Below, piece after piece: positions 59,301 to 64,000 of a stretch of 64,000 bases of DNA. Source of the DNA: Paragorgia papillata (taxonomy: Eukaryota > Cnidaria > Anthozoa > Scleralcyonacea > Coralliidae); assembly GCA_035771165.1 (NCBI GenBank), contig JAWNZC010000013.1, positions 728,501 through 792,500 on the forward strand, read 5' to 3'. Each line of letters begins with the position of its first letter. The first letter of the stretch is position 1. Made by a program: the position numbers and the translations under genes. Below the pieces are notes generated by a model. That model ran no database searches. It was not told the origin of the DNA and saw only the letters and a program-made list of their open reading frames with translations.

Positions 59301-61138
59301 TCTCCCACAGTAGTAACCGCTTGTCTTTTTTGACTGACTGGATTGATATCGGACTGCGGACTCGCTTGAGCCCACTATCAGATAAACGTGTTGGACAGGA
59401 TAAGATCAGCTGATGCTACCTATAGCTCAGTGTTTTCACGTACTGTATGGAAGAGTTAATTACCGAGAACCGAGGCTTTTAGACAAATACTTTATTTCGA
59501 TAAAAGCCGAGGTTCGAGGTAACTAACTGACTTATTTAATAGTCGAGGAGGTTTTCTAAAAAGCATATCAATATACACTTAATGTCTGCTCGCGAGGGAA
59601 ACAGTTAGTTTTGTTTTCCCGAGAGTCTCTATGTTTCCCGAAACGAGTCGAGGGAAAGCAAAATAAATGTTTCCCGAGGGATCAGACTATTGTTATATAG
59701 CTTGAGTTTCGCTGAATAATTTCGACGTTTATCAACTCGGGAAAGTACACAAAAGACCAAAAAAATTACGCCTGGCTTCGTAATTTCAGTTCAACTAAAC
59801 ATGCAAATATGAGTCTCAGAACAAAAGAACAGCAATACATTTCTCCAATTAATATTCACACATGCTTTGATCAACACCTATAAATAATCTTATTTGTACC
59901 AAACAAGCTTTTGTTTATAGGATACCGTGAAGAGTTCAAAGTTCTGGCGGCCAACAATTGCAATGTTATTGACCAAGTGGACAATAAGTTTTCAATTGTT
60001 GCCCGCTTGGTCGTCATTGAAATTTAGCTAAGGTTATGTGACCACAAACCAACCAATGACAGTCACCGTTTTATCCAGCAAAACTCTAGCTATACAACAA
60101 GTAATAGATAAAGCCCGAGAACGAGGGCTGTATGATCGCATACAGCCCGACGTTCGAGGGTTTTATTTGACTTATTTCATGATTGAGGAGGTTTTCCAAC
60201 AAAGTTTTGCCTATTTTTTCCCACCTTGGACAAAGATTTTCCTAGTTTTTTCTTCATTTCTTATCTAATTAGTATTCATAGGGCTGCATGCTATATACAG
60301 CCCGTGGGACATCAAAGAAAACCGACTCAATCATGAAATAATTACTATATATTGCACTGTTGACCGGGGCAATATCTAGATATTGCCCTGTTGACCTGGG
60401 CAATATCTATATATACAACCCTTGAATTTTTAATTATTGGTTCTCTTGGGATGTATCGATACATCTCTAGAAAGAACAAAGAAAACCGACTCAACTATTA
60501 AATAAGGTTCAGATGTGGAATCATTTCACGTGTTCAATCTTACATGTGGAATTTTCATGAGAATTAGTCGGCTGATTGCTGATGAGACACCCCAAAGAGA
60601 TCATATGCAATATACATTAGAGGGAACAAGAGGACCCTGGTTATCTTTAATATTATATGTCTTGAATTACTTAATCTTGTCTGTGTTGTATTTTGATCTT
60701 GAAGCAAAGATGCACCAATATTTTCTGTGGATCAAAACATTGTGCATGTTCATTTGATGGTCTCTCTGGCGCTTGTTCAGATCGTTTTCCTGGCTACACT
60801 TGGAGTAAGGACGTCCCCAGTAAGTTATCTCTTTGGATAGTATGAGATGGGTGGGTGTTTGGTTGGGTCGGATAGATAGATCGAATGCATGGATGGATAG
60901 ATTGGTGGATAAGTGGGTGGAATATGATAACTCGAAATATAATAAGGTTGGATATACTGCCGCAACGTGGAACGTAGAAGTCTAACGTTTCGAGCGAAGG
61001 CCCTTCGTCAGAGAGAAACGTGGATGGATGCATGGATGGATGGATAGGTGAATGGGAGGGCTTATGGATGGATGGATGGATGGATGGATGGATGGGTGGA
61101 TAAATGGATGGATGAATGGATATATGGATGGATCGAGG

Positions 61139-61171
<33 letters not shown>

Positions 61172-63042
61172 AATGGATGGATGGATGGATGGATGGATGG
61201 ATGGATGGATGGATGGATGGATGGATGGATGGATGGATGGCTGGATGGATGGATGGAAGGTCTTGATGAATGGATGGATGGAGGGGATGGATGAGTGGGT
61301 GGATAAGTGGATGGGTCAATGTGTGGATGGGTAAGTGGATTAATGGGTGAATTGATGAATTGGTGGGTGGATGGGAGTGTGGGTCATTGGATAGATGAAT
61401 GGGTGGTTGGTTGATTGATTGGTTGGTTGGTTGGTTGGATGGGTGAATGAATGAATAACTGCGTGGATAGATGGTTGGTTGGATGGATGGATGGATGAAA
61501 TTACTTTAATGTTGTAGTTTGTACACTGCAGCAGAATGATGATGATGTGGGTATATTTCTAAGTCTATGTTTTAAGTCTTAAAAAATCTTTTTATTTCCT
61601 GAATAATTACTAGAACATCTTGTTTCTTTTTTCCCCTTCTAGGTTGGCTGCAAGATCGTCGCGGTATTGCTTCATTATTTGCTCATGGCTTCCTTCTGCT
61701 GGATGCTTCTCGAAGGCATTCTTCTTTATCTCAAAATTGTAATGGGCTTTGAGGGCGAAAATATCGATTTGAAGAAATTCTATATTTTTGGTTGGGGTAA
61801 GGCAGCAGTATACATTCTACTTTGTCTCCAATGTAACAAGGTCAACCCTAAAATGATAAGTTGTTTTTTTTTCTGCAGTTTTTCCGGCGATTATTATTGC
61901 TATTCTTGTCGCTGTTGTTGTTCCATTGGATAAGATGGATGATGTCTATGGAAATGGGTTGGTGATGTTATTTAGCAATTAAGAGGAGAATTTTTTCTCT
62001 GTCGCCTAACATACACTCAAAACTAAAGTAATGTTTAGTGATGGTATCAACATTAATTCACAAATATGGAAAATACGCATCTCCGACATATTTCTCAACA
62101 TCCAAATGTATTTAAAAGGGTTGTTGAATGTACAAGCTAGACTAAAATGCTAAAATAAAAGAGGTTTTGAGTGGGGAACCAAAACGAAAATGTTGTTTGA
62201 ATTTGAGGCAACTTTGTTTTGTTGATTGCAGTAAATATTTCGGATTCAATATATATACCTACATTTATAATTATGGAAAATATGTATATACCTTTGATAT
62301 TATTAATAAGCAAGAGCATGTTTTTCATGATTTGTTCTCTCTTAATTCCAAGGTGTTTTTTGTCTCCCGAGAAGAAAATTATTTGGATTCTTCTTACCCC
62401 ATCTGCCATTTGTGTAGTGGTGAGTGTGAATGCAGTAACGTATAATAATTATGTAAGGATCAAAGCACTCACGTGAGTCAGTGTTTTATTACATCCACGG
62501 GTGAAATAAAGTGTGCTGCGTAGGCAGTGTTGAAATACAAATCGAAATATAGTAAGGTTTGAGTACTGCCGAAAATATTGATCGTAGTCTCTAACGTTTC
62601 GCGGCGAAGGCCCTCCGTCAGAGTGAAACCCGCCCTTTGCCAGAGAGAAACGTAAAGAGTGTAAACAAACAACGATTCTCTATGACGAAGGGCCTTCGCT
62701 CGAAACGTTAGAAACTAATACGTAAGTATTAAACTAATACGTAAGTATTTTCCTACAACCTTCCGAATGCCAGCCGGACGCTCTCACCATTGAACCACTG
62801 GAACTCGGATGGTAGACCGAGGTTGTTTTATGGGAACTAGTCAAACCATACGTGTGTCACAAGTACCAACTTCAAGCTGAAAACACTAATAACAAATTAC
62901 TATTCCTTTTTCAATTTTAATCTCGCAAACTTAAATGCGACACGTGATTCTTTCTTTTTTAGCTCAATTTGTTCGTTATTGTTGCTGTATTGCGTGTGCT
63001 GTTAACCTTATCCAATGACGACACCCGCAAAGCAAAAGCAAA
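26545..63042 (+). CDS. Gene 2: adhesion GPCR with Gly-rich ectodomain and two tandem GAIN-GPS modules (3' partial; exons joined)
   Basis: Thirty exons join in one frame to at least 1094 residues. The order is signal peptide (1-20), Cys-containing N-terminal region (21-147), glycine-rich beta region (about 148-323), Ser/Thr linker (324-383), GAIN-GPS 1 (384-640), GAIN-GPS 2 (641-895), and 7TM from TM1 to TM5. TM6 and TM7 lie past the right edge. Key 7TM motifs are [11 protein letters not shown] (TM1), [17 protein letters not shown] (TM3) and FGW at TM4. Each GPS has NHMSNF. All splice phases agree. The receptor should sit in the plasma membrane and be cut at one or both GPS sites (inference from the family). 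Its ectodomain modules are near-copies of those in gene 1, but its 7TM is clearly different. Confidence 0.9.
26688..26730 (+). CDS. Gene 2 exon 2
   Basis: A 43-nt exon between ttttttag and [20 protein letters not shown] plus one base. It joins the signal peptide in phase 0 and exon 3 in phase 1. Confidence 0.75.
27066..27800. other. Gene 2 intron 2, unassigned part
   Basis: I see no exon or known repeat here. The following 28.1-30.1 kb part of the intron holds microsatellites, two short tandem copies at 29098-29275 (gtaagggccctcac units) and tRNA-like fragments at 28266 and 29886. Confidence 0.35.
27806..28065. repeat. 107-bp tandem repeat, gene 2 intron
   Basis: Units start ttgttcatgttggtttgg at 27806, 27913 and 28020; two full copies and part of a third. 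Confidence 0.8.
28779..29002. repeat. (AATAC)n and (TA)n microsatellites
   Basis: About 19 copies of AATAC, then TA tracts interrupted by three copies of gacattttaaatta. Confidence 0.92.
30103..30438 (+). CDS. Gene 2 exon 3: N-terminal extracellular region
   Basis: 336 nt, acceptor gccatag and donor GTAAGT. It reads [20 protein letters not shown] early, then [20 protein letters not shown], and ends with a Cys-rich piece ([17 protein letters not shown]). Several sequons are present (NQT, NSS, NCT, NST). Alternating short beta stretches suggest a beta-solenoid leading into the glycine-rich part. I do not recognise a named domain. Confidence 0.82.
30530..30770. repeat. Short GGAAACTTGTTTC repeats
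   Basis: Imperfect inverted copies, then five direct copies, of a self-complementary-looking word (gaaacaagtttcc), just after exon 3. Confidence 0.7.
30809..32103. repeat. Direct repeats flanking a palindromic block
   Basis: About 107 bp at 30809-30915 recurs in direct orientation at 31996-32103, with the P1 foldback and ordinary AT-rich DNA between. Confidence 0.6.
31459..31940. mobile_element. TTAA-type foldback element, family P1, gene 2 intron
   Basis: Complete 482-bp copy, ends TTAAAGTG / CACTTTAA. Flanked further out by direct repeats at 30809-30915 and 31996-32103. Confidence 0.75.
32140..32250. repeat. Short palindrome around ccatcgagttatgga
   Basis: Inverted arms gtttggcgtggtccatcgag and its near complement; one arm piece is repeated at 32351. 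Confidence 0.55.
32761..32966. repeat. (CACTG)n/(CACTC)n pentamer array
   Basis: About 200 bp of pentamers in the gene 2 intron before exon 4, outside the GAIN modules. Confidence 0.9.
33123..33263 (+). CDS. Gene 2 exon 4: start of Gly-rich region, (GGA)n coding
   Basis: The acceptor is ttttgaag and the donor GTAAGA. It encodes [19 protein letters not shown], then [13 protein letters not shown]. The polyglycine tract is a perfect (GGA)n microsatellite, so its length may vary between alleles. Phases match exons 3 and 5. Confidence 0.8.
33285..33939. mobile_element. Foldback element, family P3, gene 2 intron
   Basis: 655 bp with arms like those at 24575 (ggtggctccctactgtttct). It lies 21 bases downstream of exon 4. 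Confidence 0.65.
34911..35915. mobile_element. Probable 1-kb inverted-repeat element, gene 2 intron
   Basis: The segment around tctcgacatgcgtggagtcc at 34935 recurs inverted near 35875. No coding region was recognised inside. Confidence 0.4.
35760..35826 (+). repeat. tRNA-derived SINE head, gene 2 intron
   Basis: TAGCCTGGTGG (A box) and GAGTTCAAACC (B box) are spaced as in a tRNA, but the acceptor stem does not pair. Unrelated to the family at 1399. Confidence 0.5.
36500..36735. repeat. Dispersed repeat, gene 2 intron 4 copy
   Basis: Homologous to 3605-3835 but outside the module duplication, so it marks a mobile sequence. It is preceded at 36420-36500 by a short palindrome around ctcgtataaacg. 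Confidence 0.55.
36861..36923 (+). CDS. Gene 2 exon 5: Gly-rich region
   Basis: 63 nt: [20 protein letters not shown] followed by a split Gly codon. The acceptor is ctctttaag and the donor GTAAAA. The GGGAIELKA pattern is the glycine-plus-strand motif of glycine-rich beta domains such as that of ALK-type receptors. Confidence 0.78.
36968..37197. repeat. (GATGAT)n and (TTG)n microsatellites
   Basis: Trinucleotide arrays 80 bases before exon 6, with about 34 TTG units. Confidence 0.92.
37280..37380 (+). CDS. Gene 2 exon 6: Gly-rich region, (GGT)n coding
   Basis: 101 nt between tttttag and [26 protein letters not shown], then [14 protein letters not shown]. It continues the GGGxGGxIxL repeat pattern of exon 5. 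Confidence 0.8.
37598..37624 (+). ncRNA. Hammerhead-like core (CTGATGA ... GAAACGTC)
   Basis: CTGATGA, a 12-base spacer that can form a short GGG/CTC stem, then GAAACGTC. The ACGU after GAA is self-complementary, as in hammerheads that work as dimers. There is no stem I. Probably a relic of a repeat family seen again at 60979. Confidence 0.35.
37695..37920 (+). CDS. Gene 2 exon 7: Gly-rich region, long (GGT)n
   Basis: 226 nt, acceptor tttcattag and donor GTAAGA. It starts [16 protein letters not shown], has CPYDADG followed by a run of about 14 glycines written as (GGT)n, then [19 protein letters not shown] and [17 protein letters not shown]. This is the clearest part of the glycine-rich domain. 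Confidence 0.83.
38070..38480. repeat. (CTATC)n pentamer array
   Basis: About 400 bp of degenerate CTATC units in the intron after exon 7. Confidence 0.92.
38906..40252. mobile_element. DNA element with CACAGAATA-type ends, interrupted by a nested insertion
   Basis: The left end catagaataaagaacaacca matches, inverted, the right end ending tgttctttattctgtg. The same end type occurs at 9754. The right end is tandemly repeated with a 50-bp period up to 40356, next to the acceptor of exon 8. Confidence 0.6.
38977..39991. mobile_element. Nested DNA element, 26-bp TIRs and perfect 8-bp TSD
   Basis: Ends CATAGAAATAATA / TATTATTTCTATG, with 25 of 26 TIR bases matching, flanked on both sides by GCATTACG. 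About 1 kb, no recognisable protein. The TSD length fits hAT or related superfamilies. Confidence 0.78.
40371..40424 (+). CDS. Gene 2 exon 8: linker
   Basis: 54 nt: [17 protein letters not shown]. The acceptor is atctctgtag; the donor GTGTAA is weak but is the one that keeps phase with exons 7 and 9. The acceptor sits just after three 50-bp copies of a transposon end. Confidence 0.6.
40686..40748 (+). CDS. Gene 2 exon 9: linker
   Basis: 63 nt: [20 protein letters not shown]. The acceptor is aaatgtag and the donor GTAATG. The frame was fixed by exon 10, since the alternative open frame runs into a stop there. Confidence 0.68.
40818..40990. repeat. (CTGT)n microsatellite
   Basis: Tetranucleotide array in the intron between exons 9 and 10. 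Confidence 0.9.
41051..41112 (+). CDS. Gene 2 exon 10: linker before GAIN 1
   Basis: 62 nt: [20 protein letters not shown]. The acceptor is gttattccag and the donor GTACAT, ending in phase 0 so that it joins exon E3. It is Ser/Thr/Asn-rich. Confidence 0.75.
41226..41342. mobile_element. Short MITE with TTAACCCTTTC-type ends
   Basis: Same family as 26140: ends taactctttcactccc and tagtgaaagggttaa, with the shared internal segment around gacgattttactcgtc. Confidence 0.6.
41565..41663 (+). CDS. Gene 2 exon E3 (GAIN module 1)
   Basis: [20 protein letters not shown], then [13 protein letters not shown]. Phase 0/0, donor GTGAGT. It is more diverged from E2 and E4 than those two are from each other. 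Confidence 0.84.
41706..43305. repeat. (GTGAA)n array of E3-F3 intron, split by an insertion
   Basis: Array at 41706-42082 and 42931-43305, divided by the 848-bp foldback element. Confidence 0.88.
42083..42930. mobile_element. 848-bp foldback element inserted in the (GTGAA)n array
   Basis: Ends TAGCCTGAGAAAACA / TGTTTTCTCAGGCTA, with long arms and a nested palindrome carrying (GATA/CTAT) tracts. It splits the E3-F3 pentamer array and is absent from the equivalent arrays at 4063 and 48905. Confidence 0.72.
43353..43415 (+). CDS. Gene 2 exon F3 (GAIN module 1)
   Basis: 21 codons: [20 protein letters not shown] plus Arg. The donor is GTATGT. It is one codon longer than F2 and F4, and the changes keep the frame. 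Confidence 0.78.
43522..44002. mobile_element. TTAA-type foldback element, family P1, F3-G3 intron
   Basis: Complete 481-bp copy at the same intron position as the composite copies at 4648 and 49518, but without the internal insertion. Confidence 0.75.
44045..44580. repeat. GGT/GAT-rich minisatellite, F3-G3 intron
   Basis: Counterpart of 6345-7400, shorter; ends in eight copies of tggtggtaatag. Confidence 0.85.
44746..44849 (+). CDS. Gene 2 exon G3 (GAIN module 1)
   Basis: [20 protein letters not shown], then [14 protein letters not shown]. It is one Lys codon longer than G2 and G4. It has the same two overlapping donors as G2; GTATTT at 44850 keeps the frame. Confidence 0.74.
44880..45380. 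repeat. Minisatellite in the G3-A3 intron
   Basis: GTT/GGT-rich, the counterpart of 1-590. Confidence 0.85.
45429..45580 (+). CDS. Gene 2 exon A3 (GAIN module 1)
   Basis: 152 nt, acceptor ctacag and donor GTAAGT. It encodes [20 protein letters not shown] and [19 protein letters not shown], with the same phases as A1. Confidence 0.85.
45746..45803 (+). CDS. Gene 2 exon B3 (GAIN module 1)
   Basis: 58 nt after gttttag, donor GTAATT. It reads [20 protein letters not shown]. Confidence 0.82.
46191..46256 (+). repeat. tRNA-derived sequence (SINE-like), gene 2 module 1
   Basis: Copy of 1399-1472 at the equivalent intron position. Confidence 0.5.
46320..46550. mobile_element. Foldback element, copy in gene 2 module 1
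   Basis: Near-identical to 1538-1769, in the same B-C intron position. Confidence 0.6.
46799..46916 (+). CDS. Gene 2 exon C3 (GAIN module 1)
   Basis: 118 nt: [18 protein letters not shown], then [20 protein letters not shown]. The acceptor is ttcttag and the donor GTAGGG. Confidence 0.83.
47020..47370. repeat. (TTCAC)n array, C3-D3 intron
   Basis: Counterpart of 2235-2530. Confidence 0.9.
47398..47574 (+). CDS. Gene 2 exon D3 (GPS of module 1)
   Basis: 59 codons: [20 protein letters not shown], then [19 protein letters not shown]. It ends in phase 0 and precedes exon E4, so this GPS lies between two GAIN domains and not next to the membrane. Confidence 0.87.
47678..48440. mobile_element. 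Long-inverted-repeat element, D-E intron of gene 2
   Basis: Copy of 2838-3601, almost identical. Confidence 0.65.
48764..48862 (+). CDS. Gene 2 exon E4 (GAIN module 2)
   Basis: [20 protein letters not shown], then [13 protein letters not shown]. One residue differs from E2 of gene 1. Phase 0/0. Confidence 0.83.
48905..49303. repeat. (GTGAA)n array, E4-F4 intron
   Basis: Counterpart of 4063-4431. Confidence 0.9.
49352..49411 (+). CDS. Gene 2 exon F4 (GAIN module 2)
   Basis: [20 protein letters not shown], identical in protein to F2 of gene 1. The donor is GTATGT. Confidence 0.78.
49518..51020. mobile_element. TTAA-type foldback element (family P1) with internal insertion, gene 2 copy
   Basis: Copy of 4648-6150 carried by the module duplication. 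Confidence 0.6.
50591..50899 (+). CDS. Unidentified open frame, gene 2 copy
   Basis: Counterpart of 5724-6032 with the frame intact and GTG in place of ATG. Function unknown. Confidence 0.22.
   Translation: MLYHELVSNSFVRKILDYLMNEHDKATFTEKEITEKYLSGDLFLEEINVSYKTMRQYSLRRWVLNTYKFQSYIVSTLHSQFWSQSRSEFRCVLNQLRESQYL
51019..51475. repeat. 34-bp minisatellite, gene 2 copy, about 13 copies
   Basis: Same unit as 6151-6345, expanded more than twofold since duplication. Confidence 0.9.
51475..52490. repeat. GGT/GAT-rich minisatellite, F4-G4 intron
   Basis: Counterpart of 6345-7400. Confidence 0.85.
52656..52756 (+). CDS. Gene 2 exon G4 (GAIN module 2)
   Basis: [20 protein letters not shown], then [13 protein letters not shown]. 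It has the same paired donors; the in-frame one is GTATTT at 52757. Confidence 0.74.
52795..53750. repeat. Minisatellite in the G4-A4 intron
   Basis: Expanded counterpart of 7690-8240. Confidence 0.85.
53794..53945 (+). CDS. Gene 2 exon A4 (GAIN module 2)
   Basis: 152 nt: [20 protein letters not shown] and [19 protein letters not shown]. It has Asn where the other copies have Phe at position 4. The donor is GTAAGT. Confidence 0.83.
54124..54181 (+). CDS. Gene 2 exon B4 (GAIN module 2)
   Basis: 58 nt: [20 protein letters not shown]. The acceptor is gttttag and the donor GTAATT. Confidence 0.82.
54549..54626 (+). repeat. tRNA-derived sequence (SINE-like), gene 2 module 2
   Basis: Copy of 1399-1472, with a few extra bases before the B box. 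Confidence 0.5.
54739..54938. mobile_element. Foldback element, copy in gene 2 module 2
   Basis: Same family, slightly shorter. Its left arm, read on the minus strand at 54797-54836, has an exact CTGATGA followed 20 bases later by GAAAC, the best core of this family. Stem II in this arm is mutated. Confidence 0.6.
55190..55307 (+). CDS. Gene 2 exon C4 (GAIN module 2)
   Basis: 118 nt: [18 protein letters not shown], then [20 protein letters not shown]. The acceptor is ttcttag and the donor GTAGGG. Confidence 0.82.
55390..55745. repeat. (TTCAC)n array, C4-D4 intron
   Basis: Counterpart of 9465-9753, without the transposon insertion; contains a higher-order repeat around ttttctttactccacttcag. 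Confidence 0.9.
55787..55963 (+). CDS. Gene 2 exon D4 (membrane-proximal GPS)
   Basis: 59 codons: [20 protein letters not shown], then [19 protein letters not shown]. The predicted cut before Ser would leave [12 protein letters not shown] as the tethered segment, followed by TSDGHKF of the TM1 exon. Phase 0 end. Confidence 0.88.
56066..56790. mobile_element. Long-inverted-repeat element after exon D4
   Basis: A somewhat diverged copy of 2838-3601 in the D4-TM1 intron. Confidence 0.6.
56830..57276. mobile_element. TTAA-bounded foldback element, gene 2 intron
   Basis: Palindromic, with arms around ctgatgaaaatattgttggt and TTAA at both ends. The inside holds the repeat cattgttgttgtcaacaaa. Confidence 0.62.
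57445..57924. mobile_element. TTAA-type foldback element, family P2, gene 2 intron
   Basis: Second copy, 480 bp, TTAA-bounded. Confidence 0.7.
58943..59046 (+). CDS. Gene 2 exon with TM1
   Basis: The acceptor is tatacaacag and the donor GTATGT. It reads [20 protein letters not shown], then [14 protein letters not shown] plus a split Arg. SYIGCGL matches the adhesion family TM1. Confidence 0.9.
59047..60704. other. Gene 2 intron between TM1 and TM2
   Basis: It contains dispersed repeats around cgaggttttctaa/cgaggaggttttcc (59545 and 60185) and a local repeat ggcaatatcta (60367-60415). No exon was recognised. Confidence 0.4.
60705..60819 (+). CDS. Gene 2 exon with TM2
   Basis: 115 nt, acceptor atcttgaag and donor GTAAGT. 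It reads [20 protein letters not shown], then [18 protein letters not shown]. The [21 protein letters not shown] stretch is TM2. A longer open frame overlaps on the same strand but does not join TM1. Confidence 0.87.
60855..61500. repeat. (GGAT)n microsatellite, gene 2 intron
   Basis: Tetranucleotide array between the TM2 and TM3 exons, interrupted at 60940-61020 by the hammerhead-like repeat. Confidence 0.93.
60979..61016 (-). ncRNA. Hammerhead-like core (CTGACGA ... GAAACGTT)
   Basis: On the minus strand: CTGACGA, spacer with GGGC/GCTC, GAAACGTT, with only TCT/AGA as stem I. It sits in a repeat that recurs at 62530-62711 and has been invaded by the GGAT microsatellite. Confidence 0.4.
61643..61796 (+). 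CDS. Gene 2 exon with TM3 and start of TM4
   Basis: [20 protein letters not shown], then [16 protein letters not shown], and ends KKFYIFGWG. This is a near-perfect match to the family TM3 pattern, including the conserved Cys and LHY. The donor is GTAAGG in phase 1. Confidence 0.94.
61879..61957 (+). CDS. Gene 2 exon with TM4 and loop 2
   Basis: 79 nt: [20 protein letters not shown], then DVYGN. The acceptor is ttctgcag. The donor GTTGGT is weak but gives the right phase to the next exon, where the loop-2 Cys appears. Confidence 0.82.
62353..62419 (+). CDS. Gene 2 exon with loop 2 and first half of TM5
   Basis: 67 nt: [20 protein letters not shown], then VV. The acceptor is attccaag and the donor GTGAGT. 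CFLS corresponds to the family CWLS motif. Confidence 0.85.
62530..62711. repeat. Repeat with two opposed hammerhead-like cores, both degenerate
   Basis: The same family as 60940-61016. The minus-strand motif at 62590-62625 has CTGACGG and the plus-strand motif at 62679-62710 has CTATGACGA, so both cores are damaged. They face each other like inverted ends. Confidence 0.45.
62750..62890 (-). repeat. Diverged copy of the tRNA-like SINE, gene 2 intron
   Basis: On the minus strand it has GGTTCAATGGTGAGAGCGTC, an A-box-like start, and shares the acgtgtgtcacaagt segment with the copy at 15366. Confidence 0.45.
62963..63042 (+). CDS. Gene 2 exon with second half of TM5 and loop 3
   Basis: 80 nt: [20 protein letters not shown], then TRKAKA. 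The acceptor is tttttttag and the donor GTAAGT in phase 2. It is the last exon found; TM6 and TM7 should lie to the right of the window. Confidence 0.85.
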
Positions 63043-64000
63043 GTAAGTGTTACATATCCCATGTAGTGTTTGGTCAGAGCTTGACCTATATATAGGAAAA
63101 GGTGGAAAACTATACTGAGTTTCTAGCAACGAAATACTGACCCGTTTACGCGATCTTTATTTAGTATTTGTTGCTAAAAATCTTAGCAGTTTACCATCTT
63201 TTCACTTTGCCCTATTTAAAACACTGCATGCTTACGCAGCACTTCACGTTTTCATCTATATGAGTGGATCTTTGTTGGTCAATCTCGTACCCAGAGCCTG
63301 CGATCCTTCAGTAACAAGGAACGGAGGCTCTGGGAAACTCCGATGAAAAAACCCAACTAAATTGGGTTTTTGTTCCCAGTCCTCTGGTTCCCAGTTCCCT
63401 ATAATTTGTTACTGTCATGGACGATCTTTAGCTTGTTCGAAGAGCAGGGAAAATATTTGTTTACCGATAAAGAATGGCCAACTATGTTTTACAGAGCTCT
63501 TGACAAAGCGTTGCGACAAATGGTCTTTCTTAGCTTTTCTCTAAATCGTCAACCGGACGATTAGACGAGAGTGTTTTATACACTGCAAAACCTCCAATTC
63601 TTGTCAAGATAATTTTTCTTGTTTTGAGATTTTATTTCTTGTTTTAAGATATTTAATCTTGTTTTAAGACAAAATATCTTGTCAAGAAACCGCAGTAAGA
63701 TTATTATCTTGCAAACGGGACAAGAAAATCTTAAAACAAGTATTTTTTTCTTAAAACAAGTTTTTGGGAATTTGCAGTGTATGTCCGCGTCGCCGTCGGC
63801 AAGGAATCTCTCTCAAGCTCTCTCTCTCTCTCTCTCTTCACTGTACCTAGGTACCAGTCTCATCATATACGCGCGTGCTTCAGGCCGACGGGACTAGGCA
63901 GGGTGTGGTAGATTAGCAGTAACGCTTGACGTGTAAAATCGTCTGACGTTAGACAGAGTAAACGGATAAAATTGTCCTGGAACAACAATGTGCGCACGAA
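63043..64000. other. Gene 2 intron after TM5 exon, to window edge
   Basis: No TM6 or TM7 exon is present. There is a repeat end around cgtacccagagcctgcgatc (63288) with an inverted match at 14148, and a tcttgttttaagat repeat cluster at 63595-63765. Confidence 0.4.
63817..63836. repeat. (CT)n microsatellite
   Basis: Short dinucleotide tract in the last intron segment. Confidence 0.8.

Noticed and set aside
60515..60757. 80-residue open frame overlapping the TM2 exon of gene 2
   Set aside because: Its frame differs from the TM2 frame that joins TM1 and TM3, and it shows no family motif.
61048..61319. GWMD and HPSI repeat proteins
   Set aside because: Produced by the (GGAT)n repeat; no start or splice context.
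62167..62476. Longer open frames over the TM5 exon of gene 2
   Set aside because: Only the 62353-62419 part fits splice sites and 7TM homology. The read-through after 62419 would replace the second half of TM5.

Overview
This is a stretch of animal (metazoan) nuclear genome. It is AT-rich and intron-rich, with GT-AG introns, many microsatellites and minisatellites, foldback DNA elements, a Penelope-like retroelement and tRNA-derived repeats. The gene content (cnidarian-style adhesion GPCRs, glycine-rich ectodomain) and the repeat types suggest a marine invertebrate, most likely an anthozoan cnidarian. That placement is inference. There are no bacterial-type operons, rRNAs or CRISPRs.

Two genes are supported, both on the + strand and both adhesion GPCRs (GAIN/GPS plus a class B2-type 7TM). 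Almost all their exons are too short to stand out as ORFs. I rebuilt them by matching splice sites, reading phase and paralogous copies. Gene 1 enters from the left edge and ends at 17051: second half of one GAIN-GPS module (644-2734), a complete second GAIN-GPS module (3924-10370), then four 7TM exons (13091-17051) and a poly(A) signal. Gene 2 starts with a signal peptide at 26545. It runs through an N-terminal region and a glycine-rich beta region (26688-41112), two complete tandem GAIN-GPS modules (41565-47574 and 48764-55963) and the 7TM exons from TM1 to TM5 (58943-63042), and continues past the right edge.

Each GAIN-GPS module is a cassette of seven small exons, named here E-F-G-A-B-C-D, with D carrying the GPS. 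It begins and ends in phase 0, so D can splice to another E or to TM1 without shifting frame. The cassettes occur as tandem pairs, and the pair in gene 1 is nearly identical, introns included, to the pair in gene 2. The 7TM halves of the two genes are strongly diverged. This points to recent duplication or conversion of the ectodomain cassette between older paralogues.

Introns and the intergenic region (17220-26540) are full of mobile DNA. The most notable are two minus-strand tandem elements of about 280 bp whose junctions fold into complete type I hammerhead ribozymes (25498-25826 and 12068-12552). These are retrozymes, one upstream of gene 2 and one inside a gene 1 intron. Other elements are a 5'-truncated Penelope-like element with a GIY-YIG domain (10890-11740), three nonautonomous DNA transposons with exact or near-exact 8-bp target duplications, and several TTAA-bounded long-inverted-repeat families. 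Pentamer arrays (TTCAC)n and (GTGAA)n lie in inverted orientation around the GPS exon and the following exon in every tandem pair.
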